From Eubacteriaceae bacterium Marseille-Q4139 (GTDB taxonomy: Bacteria; Bacillota; Clostridia; Lachnospirales; Lachnospiraceae), in assembly GCA_018223415.1 (NCBI GenBank), contig JAGTTQ010000001.1, positions 1,192,365 to 1,256,364 of the forward strand: DNA of 64,000 bases, written 5' to 3'. Both the position numbers and the translations under genes were made by a program. How positions within the stretch are numbered: position 1 is the stretch's first letter; the number at the start of each line of letters is the position of its first letter. Positions 16,007-25,195 of this stretch are shown piece by piece. Below the pieces are notes generated by a model. The model had not been told where the DNA came from. It did no database searches and worked only from the letters and a program-made list of their open reading frames with translations.

Positions 16007-16024
16007 CGTTTTACCTCCTATCGA

Positions 16025-16870
16025 TTACGAAATCGCCTTGCCGTTTCTTCTTCTTACGATTAACTTATTGGAATGTTTGTTTTTCTTTCTGGTCTTCAGA
16101 CCCAGAGCAGGCTTGCCCCACGGTGTGCACGGACCCGGACGGCCGATACCGGTCTTTCCTTCACCACCACCATGCGGATGGTCATTCGGGTTCATAACGG
16201 AACCGCGGACGGTCGGACGGATGCCCATGTGGCGCTTTCTGCCGGCCTTACCAATGTTAATCAGGTTGTGGTCGCCGTTTCCAACTACGCCGATGGTTGC
16301 GCGGCAGTTGATCGGAACCATTCTCATTTCGCCGGAAGGTAAACGAAGTGTTGCATATTTTCCTTCTTTTGCCATTAACTGTGCAGCGTTTCCTGCGGAA
16401 CGGACAAGCTGGCCGCCCTTGCCAGGATACAGCTCAATATTGTGAACCTGTGCGCCGACCGGGATCATGGATAACGGGAGGCAGTTGCCGATCTTAGCCT
16501 CGGCGTTCTCGCCGCTCATGACCTTCATGCCGTCTGTCAGCCCCTGCGGAGCAAGGATGTAGGACTTCTGGCCGTCTGCGTAGCAGATCAATGCGATGTT
16601 TGCAGTTCTGTTCGGATCGTACTCGATGCCGATAACCGTTGCCGGGATTCCGTCTTTGGAATTTCTCTTGAAGTCAACGATTCTGTATTTCTTTCTGTTG
16701 CCGCCGCCCTGATGTCTGACGGTGATTTTACCCTGATTGTTGCGGCCGGCGTTCTTCTTCAAAGAAACGACTAAGGACTTCTCCGGAGTGCTCTTCGTGA
16801 TCTCAGAGAAATCAGAGCCGGTCATATGTCTTCTCGACGGTGTATATGGGCTGTAAGTCTTGATTCCCAT
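16025..16870 (-). CDS. rplB: 50S ribosomal protein L2
   Basis: The product is 281 aa. Conserved parts are RNNQGKITVRHQGGGNRKKY, RTANIALICYADGQKSYILA and the functional loop GSVMNPNDHPHGGGEGKTGI, including the histidine important for peptidyl transfer. It lies downstream of a structured 136-bp spacer following rplW. Confidence 0.98.
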   Translation of the reverse strand: MGIKTYSPYTPSRRHMTGSDFSEITKSTPEKSLVVSLKKNAGRNNQGKITVRHQGGGNRKKYRIVDFKRNSKDGIPATVIGIEYDPNRTANIALICYADGQKSYILAPQGLTDGMKVMSGENAEAKIGNCLPLSMIPVGAQVHNIELYPGKGGQLVRSAGNAAQLMAKEGKYATLRLPSGEMRMVPINCRATIGVVGNGDHNLINIGKAGRKRHMGIRPTVRGSVMNPNDHPHGGGEGKTGIGRPGPCTPWGKPALGLKTRKKNKHSNKLIVRRRNGKAIS

Positions 16871-16937
16871 TTGTAAACTCCTTTCAACGCTCTCTGGCGT
16901 TTCTTATTTTATCACGGCATTTTCTCGCCGTATAGGT

Positions 16938-16980
16938 GCCTGCGGCCAAACCGCCTGGCGGTTCGGTTAGGAGTGCAGGC
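16938..16980 (-). promoter_or_regulatory. nested hairpin between rplW and rplB
   Basis: There is an outer GCCTGC/GCAGGC stem (16938-16943 with 16975-16980). The inner stem is CCAAACCG (16946-16953) with CGGTTCGG (16959-16966), which pairs fully only in the minus-strand RNA, where its A.C becomes a G.U wobble. No U-tract follows, so it is probably an mRNA structure and not a terminator. Confidence 0.5.
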
Positions 16981-17006
16981 CTGTGGATTTTCTCAGTTCC
17001 TGTTAA

Positions 17007-17306
17007 TTACAGGCCCTGGAAAATCTCGATTTCCTTGCTGTCAGCTGTGAGCTTAACGATTGCCTTCTTTGTCTTGGCAGTCATGCCGAACACCATTCCT
17101 CTTCTGCGCTTCTTGCCTTCGTTGTTCATGGTGTTTACGCTCTCTACCTTTGTTCCCGGGAACATTTTCTCGACAGCTTCTTTGATCATGGTCTTATTTG
17201 CATCCGGATGAACCAGGAAGGTGTATTTCTTATCTGTCATAGCGTTCATGCTCTTCTCTGTTACAACCGGCTTGAGGATTACGTCGTAGTACTGTACATT
17301 TGCCAT
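17007..17306 (-). CDS. rplW: 50S ribosomal protein L23
   Basis: The product is 99 aa. It starts MANVQYYDVILKPVVTEKSM, with KYTFLVHPDANKTMIKEAVE and the loop GKKRRRGMVFG. It sits at the tunnel exit and docks trigger factor and SRP. It shares one base with the rplD stop (TAATG). Confidence 0.97.
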   Translation of the reverse strand: MANVQYYDVILKPVVTEKSMNAMTDKKYTFLVHPDANKTMIKEAVEKMFPGTKVESVNTMNNEGKKRRRGMVFGMTAKTKKAIVKLTADSKEIEIFQGL

Positions 17307-17926
17307 TATGCGTACACCTCCTCGATAGAAGCTACGGCAGCCTTTGTTGCCACTACCGTGTTATATTTCAGAATGTCATATACGTTGATCGTATTGACAA
17401 GGGATGTCTTGATCTCCGGAAGATTTCTTGCGGAAAGAACCGTATTCTGGTCATTCTCAGCAAGGACAACAAGAGCTTTGGAAACCTTCAGGTTATCCAT
17501 GACGTTCTTGAAGTTCTTCGTCTTGATCTCATCAAACTTTAACTCATCCACAACAACGAACTTGTTGTCGTTTACTCTGCTTGTAAGTGCGGATTTGAGG
17601 GCAGCCCTCTTCTCCTTCTTGTTGAGACGGATGCTGTAATCTCTCGGTGTCGGAGCGAATACAACGCCGCCGCCCGTCCACTGCGGTGCTCTTGTGGAAC
17701 CCTGTCTTGCGTGGCCGGTACCTTTCTGTCTCCACGGTTTTCTTCCGCCGCCGGAAACTTCAGAACGTGTCTTTGCTTTCTGTGTTCCCTGACGCTTATT
17801 TGCAAGCTGTGCAACAACGGCCATGTGTACGAGGTGCTCGTTTACTTCAACTCCGAACACGGCATCGTTTAATTCCATTGTGCCAACTTCTTTTCCTTCC
17901 ATATTATAAACGGATACGTTTGCCAT
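17306..17926 (-). CDS. rplD: 50S ribosomal protein L4
   Basis: The product is 206 aa. The tunnel loop is clear: RQGTQKAKTRSEVSGGGRKP, then WRQKGTGHARQGSTRAPQWT. L4 also represses the S10 operon in Escherichia coli; whether it acts on the leader at 19106-19331 here is unknown. It is 28 bp downstream of rplC. Confidence 0.97.
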   Translation of the reverse strand: MANVSVYNMEGKEVGTMELNDAVFGVEVNEHLVHMAVVAQLANKRQGTQKAKTRSEVSGGGRKPWRQKGTGHARQGSTRAPQWTGGGVVFAPTPRDYSIRLNKKEKRAALKSALTSRVNDNKFVVVDELKFDEIKTKNFKNVMDNLKVSKALVVLAENDQNTVLSARNLPEIKTSLVNTINVYDILKYNTVVATKAAVASIEEVYA

Positions 17927-17954
17927 TTTCTATTTCCTCCTTTCCTGTAAAAGC

Positions 17955-18590
17955 TTATTTGCCAGCTTTTACTGTTTCCTTCAGTGTTACCAGGCATTTC
18001 TTAGCCCCTGGTACGGCGCCCTTAACCAGGATCAGGTTCTGCTCTGCGTCAACTCTGACAACTTCCAGGTTCTGGGTTGTGATTCTCTTGTTGCCCATCT
18101 GACCCGGCATGCCTTTGCCCTTGAATACGCGGCCCGGAGTTGTTGCGGAACCGTTGGAACCTTGATGACGATGGAACTTGGAACCATGAGCCATCGGTCC
18201 TCTGTGCTGTCCCAGTCTCTTGATTGCGCCCTGGAAACCTTTACCTTTGGAGATTGCTGTTGCGTCTACTTTGTCGCCTGCTGCGAAGATGTCAGCCTTG
18301 ATCTCGTCTTTTACGCTGTACTCCTCAGCATTGTCAAAACGGAACTCTCTTACATATCTCTTGTAAGATACTCCAGCCTTATCGAAATGGCCCTTAACCG
18401 GTTTGTTTACCAGCTTCTCTCTCTTGTCAACAAAACCAACCTGTACGGCCTTGTAGCCGTCGTTCTCCTCGGTCTTAACCTGTGTTACAACACACGGGCC
18501 AGCCTGAAGAACCGTTACCGGAACGAGAACGCCTTCATCGTTGAAGATCTGAGTCATTCCGACTTTTGTAGCTAAAATCGCTTTCTTCAT
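17955..18590 (-). CDS. rplC: 50S ribosomal protein L3
   Basis: The product is 211 aa. The ATG at 18588-18590 follows AGGAGGT by 7 nt and gives the family N-terminus MKKAILATKVGMTQIF; an in-frame upstream ATG is unsuited. It contains SKGKGFQGAIKRLGQHRGPM and GRVFKGKGMPGQMGNKRITT with the conserved glutamine that is methylated in many bacteria. The 194-bp gap to rpsJ has no gene. Confidence 0.97.
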   Translation of the reverse strand: MKKAILATKVGMTQIFNDEGVLVPVTVLQAGPCVVTQVKTEENDGYKAVQVGFVDKREKLVNKPVKGHFDKAGVSYKRYVREFRFDNAEEYSVKDEIKADIFAAGDKVDATAISKGKGFQGAIKRLGQHRGPMAHGSKFHRHQGSNGSATTPGRVFKGKGMPGQMGNKRITTQNLEVVRVDAEQNLILVKGAVPGAKKCLVTLKETVKAGK

Positions 18591-18784
18591 TTTTTTACCT
18601 CCTGTTACATGATCCACAGCGGAACGCAGAACATTTTTCTACGTTCATCCTAGAACAGCCCAACATAGGTGGAACACTATGACACTGCGTTTTGCAGCGA
18701 TGTTGATTCCCTTTCAGGAAAGTGTTGCTTTTATATCAGAACCCTTCAGGATTTTACCAATTTCGCTTCGATGGGAACCACAAA

Positions 18785-19105
18785 TTATTTATGATTCTTC
18801 ATCTTGATGTCGATATAAACGCCTGCCGGCATTTCCAGTCTGGACAGTGCATCCACCGTCTTCTGGCTCGGGCTTGCGATATCGATCAGTCTCTTATGAG
18901 TTCTCTGCTCGAACTGCTCTCTGGAATCTTTGTACTTGTGAACAGCTCTTAAGATCGTTACAACCTCTTTCTTGGTTGGCAGCGGCACCGGCCCGCTCAC
19001 CTTTGCTCCTGTTTTCTTTACAGTGTCGATGATCTTGCCTGCGGACTGATCAACCAGCTGATGGTCGTACGCCTTTAATGTGATTCTCATAACCTGACTT
19101 GCCAT
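18785..19105 (-). CDS. rpsJ: 30S ribosomal protein S10
   Basis: The product is 106 aa. It starts MASQVMRITLKAYDHQLVDQ and has VSGPVPLPTKKEVVTILRA and SREQFEQRTHKRLIDI. It is a head protein and, as NusE, part of transcription antitermination complexes. It is the first gene of the S10 operon behind a structured leader. Confidence 0.97.
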   Translation of the reverse strand: MASQVMRITLKAYDHQLVDQSAGKIIDTVKKTGAKVSGPVPLPTKKEVVTILRAVHKYKDSREQFEQRTHKRLIDIASPSQKTVDALSRLEMPAGVYIDIKMKNHK

Positions 19106-19331
19106 AAAAAAAGTCGCCTCCTTTTCGCACTTTTAACGAAGTACGACAAGCGGTGACTGTACACGGTCTCGTGTGTATCTTACGACTTCACACGTTGTTA
19201 CTGCCCCTTACCCTGAGCAGCTGTTAAATTGGTACAGTGACTTGTCGCCAGTTTCTTAACTTGACATTCGCTCCACGGAAAACCTGCCACATGGGCAGCA
19301 ACCTCACGCTTCACAGCTATCATGCCACAGC
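19106..19331 (-). ncRNA. structured 5' leader of the S10 operon
   Basis: This is about 225 nt between the promoter and rpsJ, with no open frame of interest. Read on the minus strand it has a long-range stem: GACAAG/CTTGTC plus ACTGTAC/GTACAGT (6 and 7 bp around an internal loop). That stem encloses two hairpins, CTGCTC/GGGCAG and CGTGTG/CACACG. A separate CTGCC/GGCAG hairpin lies upstream. The shape is that expected of an autoregulatory ribosomal-protein leader. Which protein binds (L4 is the precedent) is inference. Confidence 0.6.
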
Positions 19332-19337
19332 GTTGTT

Positions 19338-19366
19338 AGCATAGCACAGATTTCCTTAAAATGCAA
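19338..19366 (-). promoter_or_regulatory. S10 operon sigma-A promoter, extended -10
   Basis: On the minus strand TTGCAT (19361-19366), 17 bp, then TATGCT (19338-19343) preceded by TGC. Transcription would begin near 19331, about 225 bp before rpsJ. Confidence 0.75.
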
Positions 19367-19427
19367 GCACTTTCCTGCATTTTTTACGTTCTGTGCAGTT
19401 CGCGGGGGATTTTCCTATTATATATAG

Positions 19428-19469
19428 GAAAAAATGGACAGAAAGGGGGCAATTCTCAAACCCCTTTCT
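19428..19469 (-). terminator. terminator at the end of the MATE pseudogene
   Basis: A 9-bp stem (CCCCTTTCT at 19461-19469 with AGAAAGGGG at 19440-19448) overlaps the last codons of the gene. On the minus strand a TTTTTT tract follows 5 nt after the stem. Confidence 0.7.
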
Positions 19470-20793
19470 GCTTTCTCCCCTCCCAAATCACATACGCCAG
19501 CGTATAAGCCGCCATAATCCCGGAGACAATCGGAGCGATTTTCCCCAGCATCCCAAGATCCTCGGCAAAATACTTTCCGAAAAGATACACCATCGGGATC
19601 CGAAGAAGCAGGGCGCCGACGCTGCAGCTCACCATCGTCCAGACCGTCTTCTGGCGGCCGTTTAAGTATCCGTTCAGGCAGAACACCATTGTCACCATAA
19701 TATAGTCATAGCTGCACGACTTGAAAAACGGGATCCCGGCCGCCACCACGTTGGCGTCGTCCGTGAACACCCGGATCATGGACTGGGGGCTTACCTGCGC
19801 CCAGAGCCAGAACAGGAAGGAGACCGCCAGGGCAAAGCCCATCCCGTACCAGAGCGACCGCCTCGCCCGCGCGATTTTCCCGGCGCCCATGTTCTGAGCC
19901 GTAATCGCCGCCAGGGCGTTGGCCATGGACGTGGCCGAAAGCATGGCAAAGACGTCATATTTGCTGCTGATGCCGACTACCGAAGCCGCATACACGCCGC
20001 AGCGGTTCATCACCGTCATCAAATACAGGAACGAAATCCGCACCATCAGTTCCTGAAAGGAAATCGGAATACCCACAATGGCCAGACGCCTTGCGATATC
20101 TCCCACCGGCCGGAAGCTGGCCGGACGGAAATCGAAAATGAAGTCCTTCCTTTTTCAATAGACGATGGCCGCCGCCATGCTGAAGGCCTGGGAGGCCACC
20201 GTCGCAATGGCCGTCCCGCGGACGCCGAGGCCGAAATACTTCACGAACACAAAATCCAGGATGATGTTGATGACGCAGGCGATCCCCACGAACACCATCG
20301 GCCGCGCCGAGTCGCCGTATCCCCGCAGGATGGCGCTGATGGCGTTGTAGCCGCAGATAAAAATATTCCCGAGGGAACAGACCGTCACATACTGCGCCGT
20401 CAGGTCAAAGGATTCCGCCGGTGTCTGGAGAACCGTAAGAAGCGGCCGCAAAAACGCCAGCATCCCCACCGTCAGGAGGACAGCCACTCCCGCAAAAACC
20501 GTGAGCGTCGTCCCGATGGTCTGCTTGACGAGAGGAAGATCGCGGCTTCCCATGAACTGTCCGATGAGAATCGTGCTGCCCAGGGTGAGTCCCGTAATCA
20601 GGCTCGTGACAATCTGCGTCACCTGCGTCCCCGTGGACACGGCCGCCACGCTCTCGGCGCCGCAGTAGCGGCCCACCACAAACAGATCCACCGCCCCGTA
20701 AAGGGACTGCAAAATATTGGCAATTAAAAACGGTACGGAAAACACCAGAAGCGTTTTCAGCACATTTCCTTCTGTCAGGTTCTTCTCTTTCAT
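19456..20793 (-). pseudogene. MATE-family efflux transporter, interrupted by in-frame TGA
   Basis: The frame from the ATG at 20791-20793 stays open for 445 codons except for one TGA at 20155-20157. The halves (212 aa before; about 232 codons after) are in the same frame. Both align without gaps to the intact MATE protein at 44409-45788: AVSTGTQVTQIVTSL before, GIPISFQELMVRISFLYL and QVSPQSMIRVF after. The TGA falls in the cytoplasmic link between the two six-helix halves, where the intact copy has Leu. The predicted function was Na+ or H+-driven drug export. It may be a recent nonsense mutation, a sequencing error, or a gene read as two half-proteins; a GTG with no good ribosome site could restart the second half. 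Confidence 0.85.
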
Positions 20794-20842
20794 CGTTCCT
20801 TCCTATCCTCCGTAAACTTTTCCCCAAAAGCCTTATCTTACA

Positions 20843-20873
20843 ATCGAGCAGGGGAGATTTTCCCCTGCTCGAT
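20843..20873 (-). terminator. perfect 13-bp inverted repeat after ctpA
   Basis: ATCGAGCAGGGGA (20843-20855) and TCCCCTGCTCGAT (20861-20873) form a perfect stem with a 5-nt loop, 42 bp past the ctpA stop. No U-tract follows on either strand, so it may terminate weakly or protect the 3' end. Confidence 0.6.
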
Positions 20874-20914
20874 CATCGCACACGAACATTCCGCACTGTC
20901 GTGCTCCCAAATTC

Positions 20915-22342
20915 CTATTCCCCTTCCGGGGCAGCTTCCGTTTCTTCTTCTCCGTCCGCAGCCAGCTCACTGCCGTCCGACGTTTCCTCCACCGGCGCCG
21001 CCTCTTCCTCTGCGGCCGCCTGGGATTCCTCCACCAGCCGTCTCGCCTCGTCCTCGCCCTTTAACAGGACATCGACGGCCGCCTTAAGCTGGTTGTCATC
21101 CTCCTTGGGAACCGTAATCATGCTCTTTAATTCTTCATCCAGATCCACTTCCAGATCCGGCGCAATGCCGACCTCATGGATGCACTCGCCCGACGGAACA
21201 TAATAATACGCCGTCGTAAGCTTTAAGGCACTGCCGTCCGCCATCTCAAACACGCCCTGGGCAATTCCCTTTCCGAAGGTTTGGGTTCCGACAATCGTGG
21301 CCCAGTCGTTGTCCCGGAGCGCGCCGGTAAAGACCTCCGAGGCGCTGGCGCTTTCGCCGTTTACAAGAAGCACCATCGGCACATCTACCTGATGTTCCTC
21401 CGTCTTTTCACCGTCAAACAGGACGGAATCCGTCACATAGGTGAAGTCCTCGACGCCCTTTCCCTTAAAGCTCACGGCGTCCATACCGTCCGGCAGCACA
21501 TAATCCAGCATATCCTCCGCCGCGTCCAGAAGCCCGCCGCCGTTGTTTCTGAGATCCACGATCAGCCCTTCCATGCCCTTGCTCTCCAGCACATCGATGG
21601 CCGTCCGAAACTGCTCCGCCGTTGGCTCGTCAAAAGAGGAAACAGCCACATAGCCGATATGGCCGTCCAGCATGTCATATTCCACGGTCATATTTTCCAC
21701 CATCCGGCGCTCCACATCCATCTGGATGTATTCGTCGGTGGACTCCCGGTACACCTCAATGGGCACTGTCGTCCCCTCTTCTCCCTTGATATGCTCGCTG
21801 ATTAAAAGATTTAAATCCTCGCCGGACACGAGAATATCCTTTACCTTATAAAGAATATCTCCCGGCAGCATGCCCGCCTCCTTGGCCGGCCCGTCCGGGA
21901 ACACCTTCACCACCGTGACAATACCGGTCTGAAGGTTCTGGCTCACCTGGACGCCGATGCCGCAGTACGCCCCCTCCAGGTCTTCGTTTAAGGACGCATA
22001 CTCCTCTGCGTTATAGTAGGCGGAATACGGGTCGCCGAGGGAATAAATGAAGCCGGTGTAGATCCAGTCCTCCGCCTTTTCAATGTCTTCGTCATCAAAC
22101 AGATAATATTCATCCACAAGCGCCTGCATGTATGCAAGCTTCGTGCCGATCCGGTCCATGTCGAGAGCAGCCGTCTCCTCCTGAACCGCGTCGTTCCTCG
22201 CCGTCATGCTGATACTGGCACGCTTTGCCACGAGCCAGATGCCGGCTGCCATGCCAACGGCAATCAGTCCGCAGAAGGCCGTCACAAGCGCACCGACGAG
22301 GACGCCTTTCCAGAATTTATTTCTCGTTTCCTTTTCTTCCAA
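20915..22342 (-). CDS. ctpA: S41 carboxy-terminal processing protease (CtpA type)
   Basis: The product is 475 aa. An N-terminal transmembrane anchor (about residues 13-35) places the protease outside the membrane. A PDZ domain follows (GIGVQVSQ and VKVFPDGPAKEAGMLPGDIL, about residues 115-200). The S41 catalytic core has the serine in NGESASASEVF and the lysine in TFGKGIAQG. The tail (about residues 435-475) is very rich in Glu and Ala, an acidic extension not needed for the fold. It lies 50 bp downstream of the M23 gene in the ftsEX block, so it may trim or regulate that hydrolase system. Confidence 0.92.
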   Translation of the reverse strand: MEEKETRNKFWKGVLVGALVTAFCGLIAVGMAAGIWLVAKRASISMTARNDAVQEETAALDMDRIGTKLAYMQALVDEYYLFDDEDIEKAEDWIYTGFIYSLGDPYSAYYNAEEYASLNEDLEGAYCGIGVQVSQNLQTGIVTVVKVFPDGPAKEAGMLPGDILYKVKDILVSGEDLNLLISEHIKGEEGTTVPIEVYRESTDEYIQMDVERRMVENMTVEYDMLDGHIGYVAVSSFDEPTAEQFRTAIDVLESKGMEGLIVDLRNNGGGLLDAAEDMLDYVLPDGMDAVSFKGKGVEDFTYVTDSVLFDGEKTEEHQVDVPMVLLVNGESASASEVFTGALRDNDWATIVGTQTFGKGIAQGVFEMADGSALKLTTAYYYVPSGECIHEVGIAPDLEVDLDEELKSMITVPKEDDNQLKAAVDVLLKGEDEARRLVEESQAAAEEEAAPVEETSDGSELAADGEEETEAAPEGE

Positions 22343-22392
22343 TTTCCATTCTCCTTGCTTATGTCACTGTGTCCTGTTTTCCCGATCCGCCG

Positions 22393-23595
22393 TCACGGGC
22401 TCACATAGCTTCTCGGGTCAACATATGTACCGTTTAAACGGACGCCGAAGTGCAGATGCGGCCCCGTGGAATAGCCGGTGGAGCCGACCTTAGCAATCAC
22501 CTGTCCCTGGCTCACATGCTCGCCTACCGATACCAGGAGCTTCGAAGCATGCATGTACACCGTATAGACACCGCCGCCGTGGTTTATCATCACATAATTG
22601 CCGGCCGACGAGCTGTACGTGGAAACCACCACGTCGCCCTCTGCGGCCGCCAGGATGTCGCTGCCTGTCGGGGCGCCGATGTCGATGCCCTGGTGATTGC
22701 TGGACGCGCCCTCGGTCGGTGACGAACGCCCGCCAAAGCCGGAGGTGATCCTGCTGCTGGCCGGACATGGCCAGATAAAGTGGATGTCGCCGATGTCCTT
22801 TGTCACATAGGACTGTCCTGCCGCCTCCGCCTTTCTTCTCGCCTCTTCCTCCTGGCGCTTGATTTCTTCCTCAATCTGGCGGATGGCCGCCTCCTGGGCC
22901 TCCAGATCCTTTTCATACTCGGAAAGCTGGTTCTCCGCCTCGGCGATCTGGCTCTCATAGCTTCTTAACTCCGCCTGCTTTGCCGAAAGGAGCTGTTCCA
23001 CCGACGCCTGTTTGATCTCTGTCTGTTCCTTCAGATCCAGAAGCTCGGCATGTTCCGTCTCCAACCTCGCCTCGTCTGCGGCAATCTCGTCCTTCGTCGC
23101 CGCATACTGATCCAGCATCTGCCTGTCATACTCAGAAATCTTTGAAATATATTCTGCCTTATTTAAAAGCTCCGAAAGAGAATCCGACTCCATGAACAGC
23201 TCCACATAAGACGTGTCGCCGCGCTCATACATATATTTTATCCGAAGCTTCATGGATTCATACTGCTTTTTTTCTGTCTCCTTCGCCTGCTCAAGTTCCC
23301 CTTTTGTCGTTTCAATCTGGCCCTCTTTTTCCGCGATGCTGCCGTTTAAGGCCTCCAACTCGTTGCTCACCGCAGAGAGGCTCTCATCCAGCTCCCTCAC
23401 GTAAGCTGCCGTGTTTCCCTTAAGAGTCTCCAGATTCTTTAAGGTATCCTCTGTCTTTTCTAACTCTTCCTCGAGCTCCGTTTTCCTGTCCTGGGCTTCG
23501 TTTAACTCCGTTTTATCCGCAAGGACAGGGAACGCCAGCCCCACACAGAGGAGACCTGCGGCCGCAGCCGTCCATATCCGTTTTTTCTGTCTCAT
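22393..23595 (-). CDS. coiled-coil M23 peptidase, FtsEX-linked murein hydrolase or activator
   Basis: The product is 400 aa. There is a signal peptide (MRQKKRIWTA through PVLADK), then a long coiled coil (about residues 28-260), as in EnvC, PcsB and related FtsEX partners. The C-terminal LytM/M23 domain (about residues 275-400) keeps the zinc ligands HQGIDIG and HLHFG, so it may be an active endopeptidase, unlike degenerate EnvC. It is 9 bp downstream of ftsX. The inferred role is septal peptidoglycan splitting controlled by FtsEX. Confidence 0.92.
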   Translation of the reverse strand: MRQKKRIWTAAAAGLLCVGLAFPVLADKTELNEAQDRKTELEEELEKTEDTLKNLETLKGNTAAYVRELDESLSAVSNELEALNGSIAEKEGQIETTKGELEQAKETEKKQYESMKLRIKYMYERGDTSYVELFMESDSLSELLNKAEYISKISEYDRQMLDQYAATKDEIAADEARLETEHAELLDLKEQTEIKQASVEQLLSAKQAELRSYESQIAEAENQLSEYEKDLEAQEAAIRQIEEEIKRQEEEARRKAEAAGQSYVTKDIGDIHFIWPCPASSRITSGFGGRSSPTEGASSNHQGIDIGAPTGSDILAAAEGDVVVSTYSSSAGNYVMINHGGGVYTVYMHASKLLVSVGEHVSQGQVIAKVGSTGYSTGPHLHFGVRLNGTYVDPRSYVSP

Positions 23596-23604
23596 CGCCT
23601 GCTC

Positions 23605-24516
23605 CTATACGCGCAAATGCTTCCGTATCGTAAAAAAGCTCGCCAGGAAGCCGATTCCTGCTCCCAACGCCAGGGACACCCCTGCCATGGTCGGGAAAAT
23701 CGTTTCCAGCGGCAAAAACCGGATGATCCCCGAAAGGATCCGGAACTGTTCCATCACATACGCCACCGTCTGCCGGTAAAGAAAATACATGGCGGCCAGA
23801 GGAATCGCCGCCCCAAGAAGGCCGATCACAAGCCCTTCCACGATGAACGGCGCGCGGATCATGAAATTCGTGGCGCCGATCAGCCGCATGATCTTATTTT
23901 CATTCTTCCGGAAGGCCGCAGCCACGGAAATCGTGTTGCTGATTAAGAAAACAGCCACGGCCAGAAGAAGAAGGATGATGACGCCGAATAACATCGCAAG
24001 CATCCGGTTGAAGCTCAAAAGCCCCTCGGCCGCCGTGTTGGAATAATTGACCTTACGGACACCGTCCAGGGACTCCAGATAGGAAACCACCGAACTCTGA
24101 TCGGAAATATTGTTTAAAAAAATCTCATAGGACGCCGAACCAGCCAGCGGGTTGTCGTCAGCAAAGCCCTCAGCCAGCTCGCTGTCTTCCCCGAAATAGT
24201 CGGTTTTAAAGCTCTCCCACGCCTCCTCGGCCGAAATATAGCGCATCTCCTTTATGACATCGCCAAGGCCCGCAATCTCTTCCCCGACGGCCAGGATTTC
24301 ATCCTCCGTCATAGTCTCGTTGAAAAACACGGTGATCCCCATGTTCGTCTCCGCCGACTGCACCATAAACTGAATGTTGGCAATAATAGAGAAAAATACG
24401 CAGAGTAAAAAAATACATGCAGAAACAATCGCGGTCGACGCCAGGGAAAACCAGATATTTCTGCATATATTCACAATGCCCTGTTTAAAACAAAACCAGA
24501 ATGTACTAATCCTCAT
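23605..24516 (-). CDS. ftsX: cell-division permease FtsX
   Basis: The product is 303 aa with one N-terminal transmembrane helix (about residues 23-47), a large extracellular domain (about 50-175) that contacts the hydrolase, and three C-terminal helices. The FtsX signature region FRKNENKIMRLIGATNFMIR is present. It overlaps ftsE by 11 bp. FtsEX is not a transporter; it transmits ATP-driven motion to murein hydrolases. Confidence 0.95.
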   Translation of the reverse strand: MRISTFWFCFKQGIVNICRNIWFSLASTAIVSACIFLLCVFFSIIANIQFMVQSAETNMGITVFFNETMTEDEILAVGEEIAGLGDVIKEMRYISAEEAWESFKTDYFGEDSELAEGFADDNPLAGSASYEIFLNNISDQSSVVSYLESLDGVRKVNYSNTAAEGLLSFNRMLAMLFGVIILLLLAVAVFLISNTISVAAAFRKNENKIMRLIGATNFMIRAPFIVEGLVIGLLGAAIPLAAMYFLYRQTVAYVMEQFRILSGIIRFLPLETIFPTMAGVSLALGAGIGFLASFFTIRKHLRV

Positions 24517-25192
24517 ACCGATACCCGCCTTCTTCCTCGTCGCCGATTATCATGCCCCTGTCGATGGTGATGACACGCTTATGCATGGCATTCACAATCT
24601 CGCGGCTGTGGGTCACGACCACGACCGTCGTCCCGCGGCGGTTGATCTCCTCCAAAAGCCGCATGATTTCCATGGAATTGTGCGGATCCAGATTCCCCGT
24701 CGGCTCATCAGCCAGAAGGACGGCCGGATCGTTGATTAAGGCCCTGGCAATGGCCACCCGCTGCTGTTCACCGCCGGAAAGCTGGTGGGGATAGGATTTA
24801 TATTTCGACGAAAGCCCGACAAGCTTTAACATCCTGGGAACGGATTCCCGGATCGTCCGTGACGGCGCGCCGATGACCCGCTGTGCGAACGCGACGTTTT
24901 CGTACACCGTCCTGTCCTTCAAAAGCCGGAAGTCCTGGAACACCACCCCGAGCGTCCGTCTGTATTTTGGCACATAGCGCCTCGGCATCCGCCCCAAATC
25001 CATGTCGTTGACAACGACACGGCCGGAGGTCGGCTCGACTTCCTTTAGCAGGATCTTCATAAGCGTCGATTTTCCCGAGCCGCTCCGGCCTGTGATAAAC
25101 ACAAATTCACCGTCGTCGATGGTGAGGCTGATGCTCTTTAAGGCCTTGCTGCTTTTCTCATAGGTCTTCGTCAGTTTTGAAATTTCTATCAT
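24506..25192 (-). CDS. ftsE: cell-division ATP-binding protein FtsE
   Basis: The product is 228 aa, a complete ABC ATPase: Walker A GRSGSGKST, Q-loop VVFQDFRLL, signature LSGGEQQRV, Walker B VLLADEPTGNLD and switch histidine VVVTHS. All catalytic positions are canonical, in contrast to the ABC protein at 26538-27629. It begins 3 bp after the regulator gene upstream. Confidence 0.96.
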   Translation of the reverse strand: MIEISKLTKTYEKSSKALKSISLTIDDGEFVFITGRSGSGKSTLMKILLKEVEPTSGRVVVNDMDLGRMPRRYVPKYRRTLGVVFQDFRLLKDRTVYENVAFAQRVIGAPSRTIRESVPRMLKLVGLSSKYKSYPHQLSGGEQQRVAIARALINDPAVLLADEPTGNLDPHNSMEIMRLLEEINRRGTTVVVVTHSREIVNAMHKRVITIDRGMIIGDEEEGGYRYED

Positions 25193-25195
25193 AAT

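Noticed and set aside
20155..20157. selenocysteine reading of the TGA in the MATE gene
   Set aside because: MATE proteins have no known selenocysteine at this place, the intact paralogue has Leu here, and no SECIS-like hairpin directly follows.
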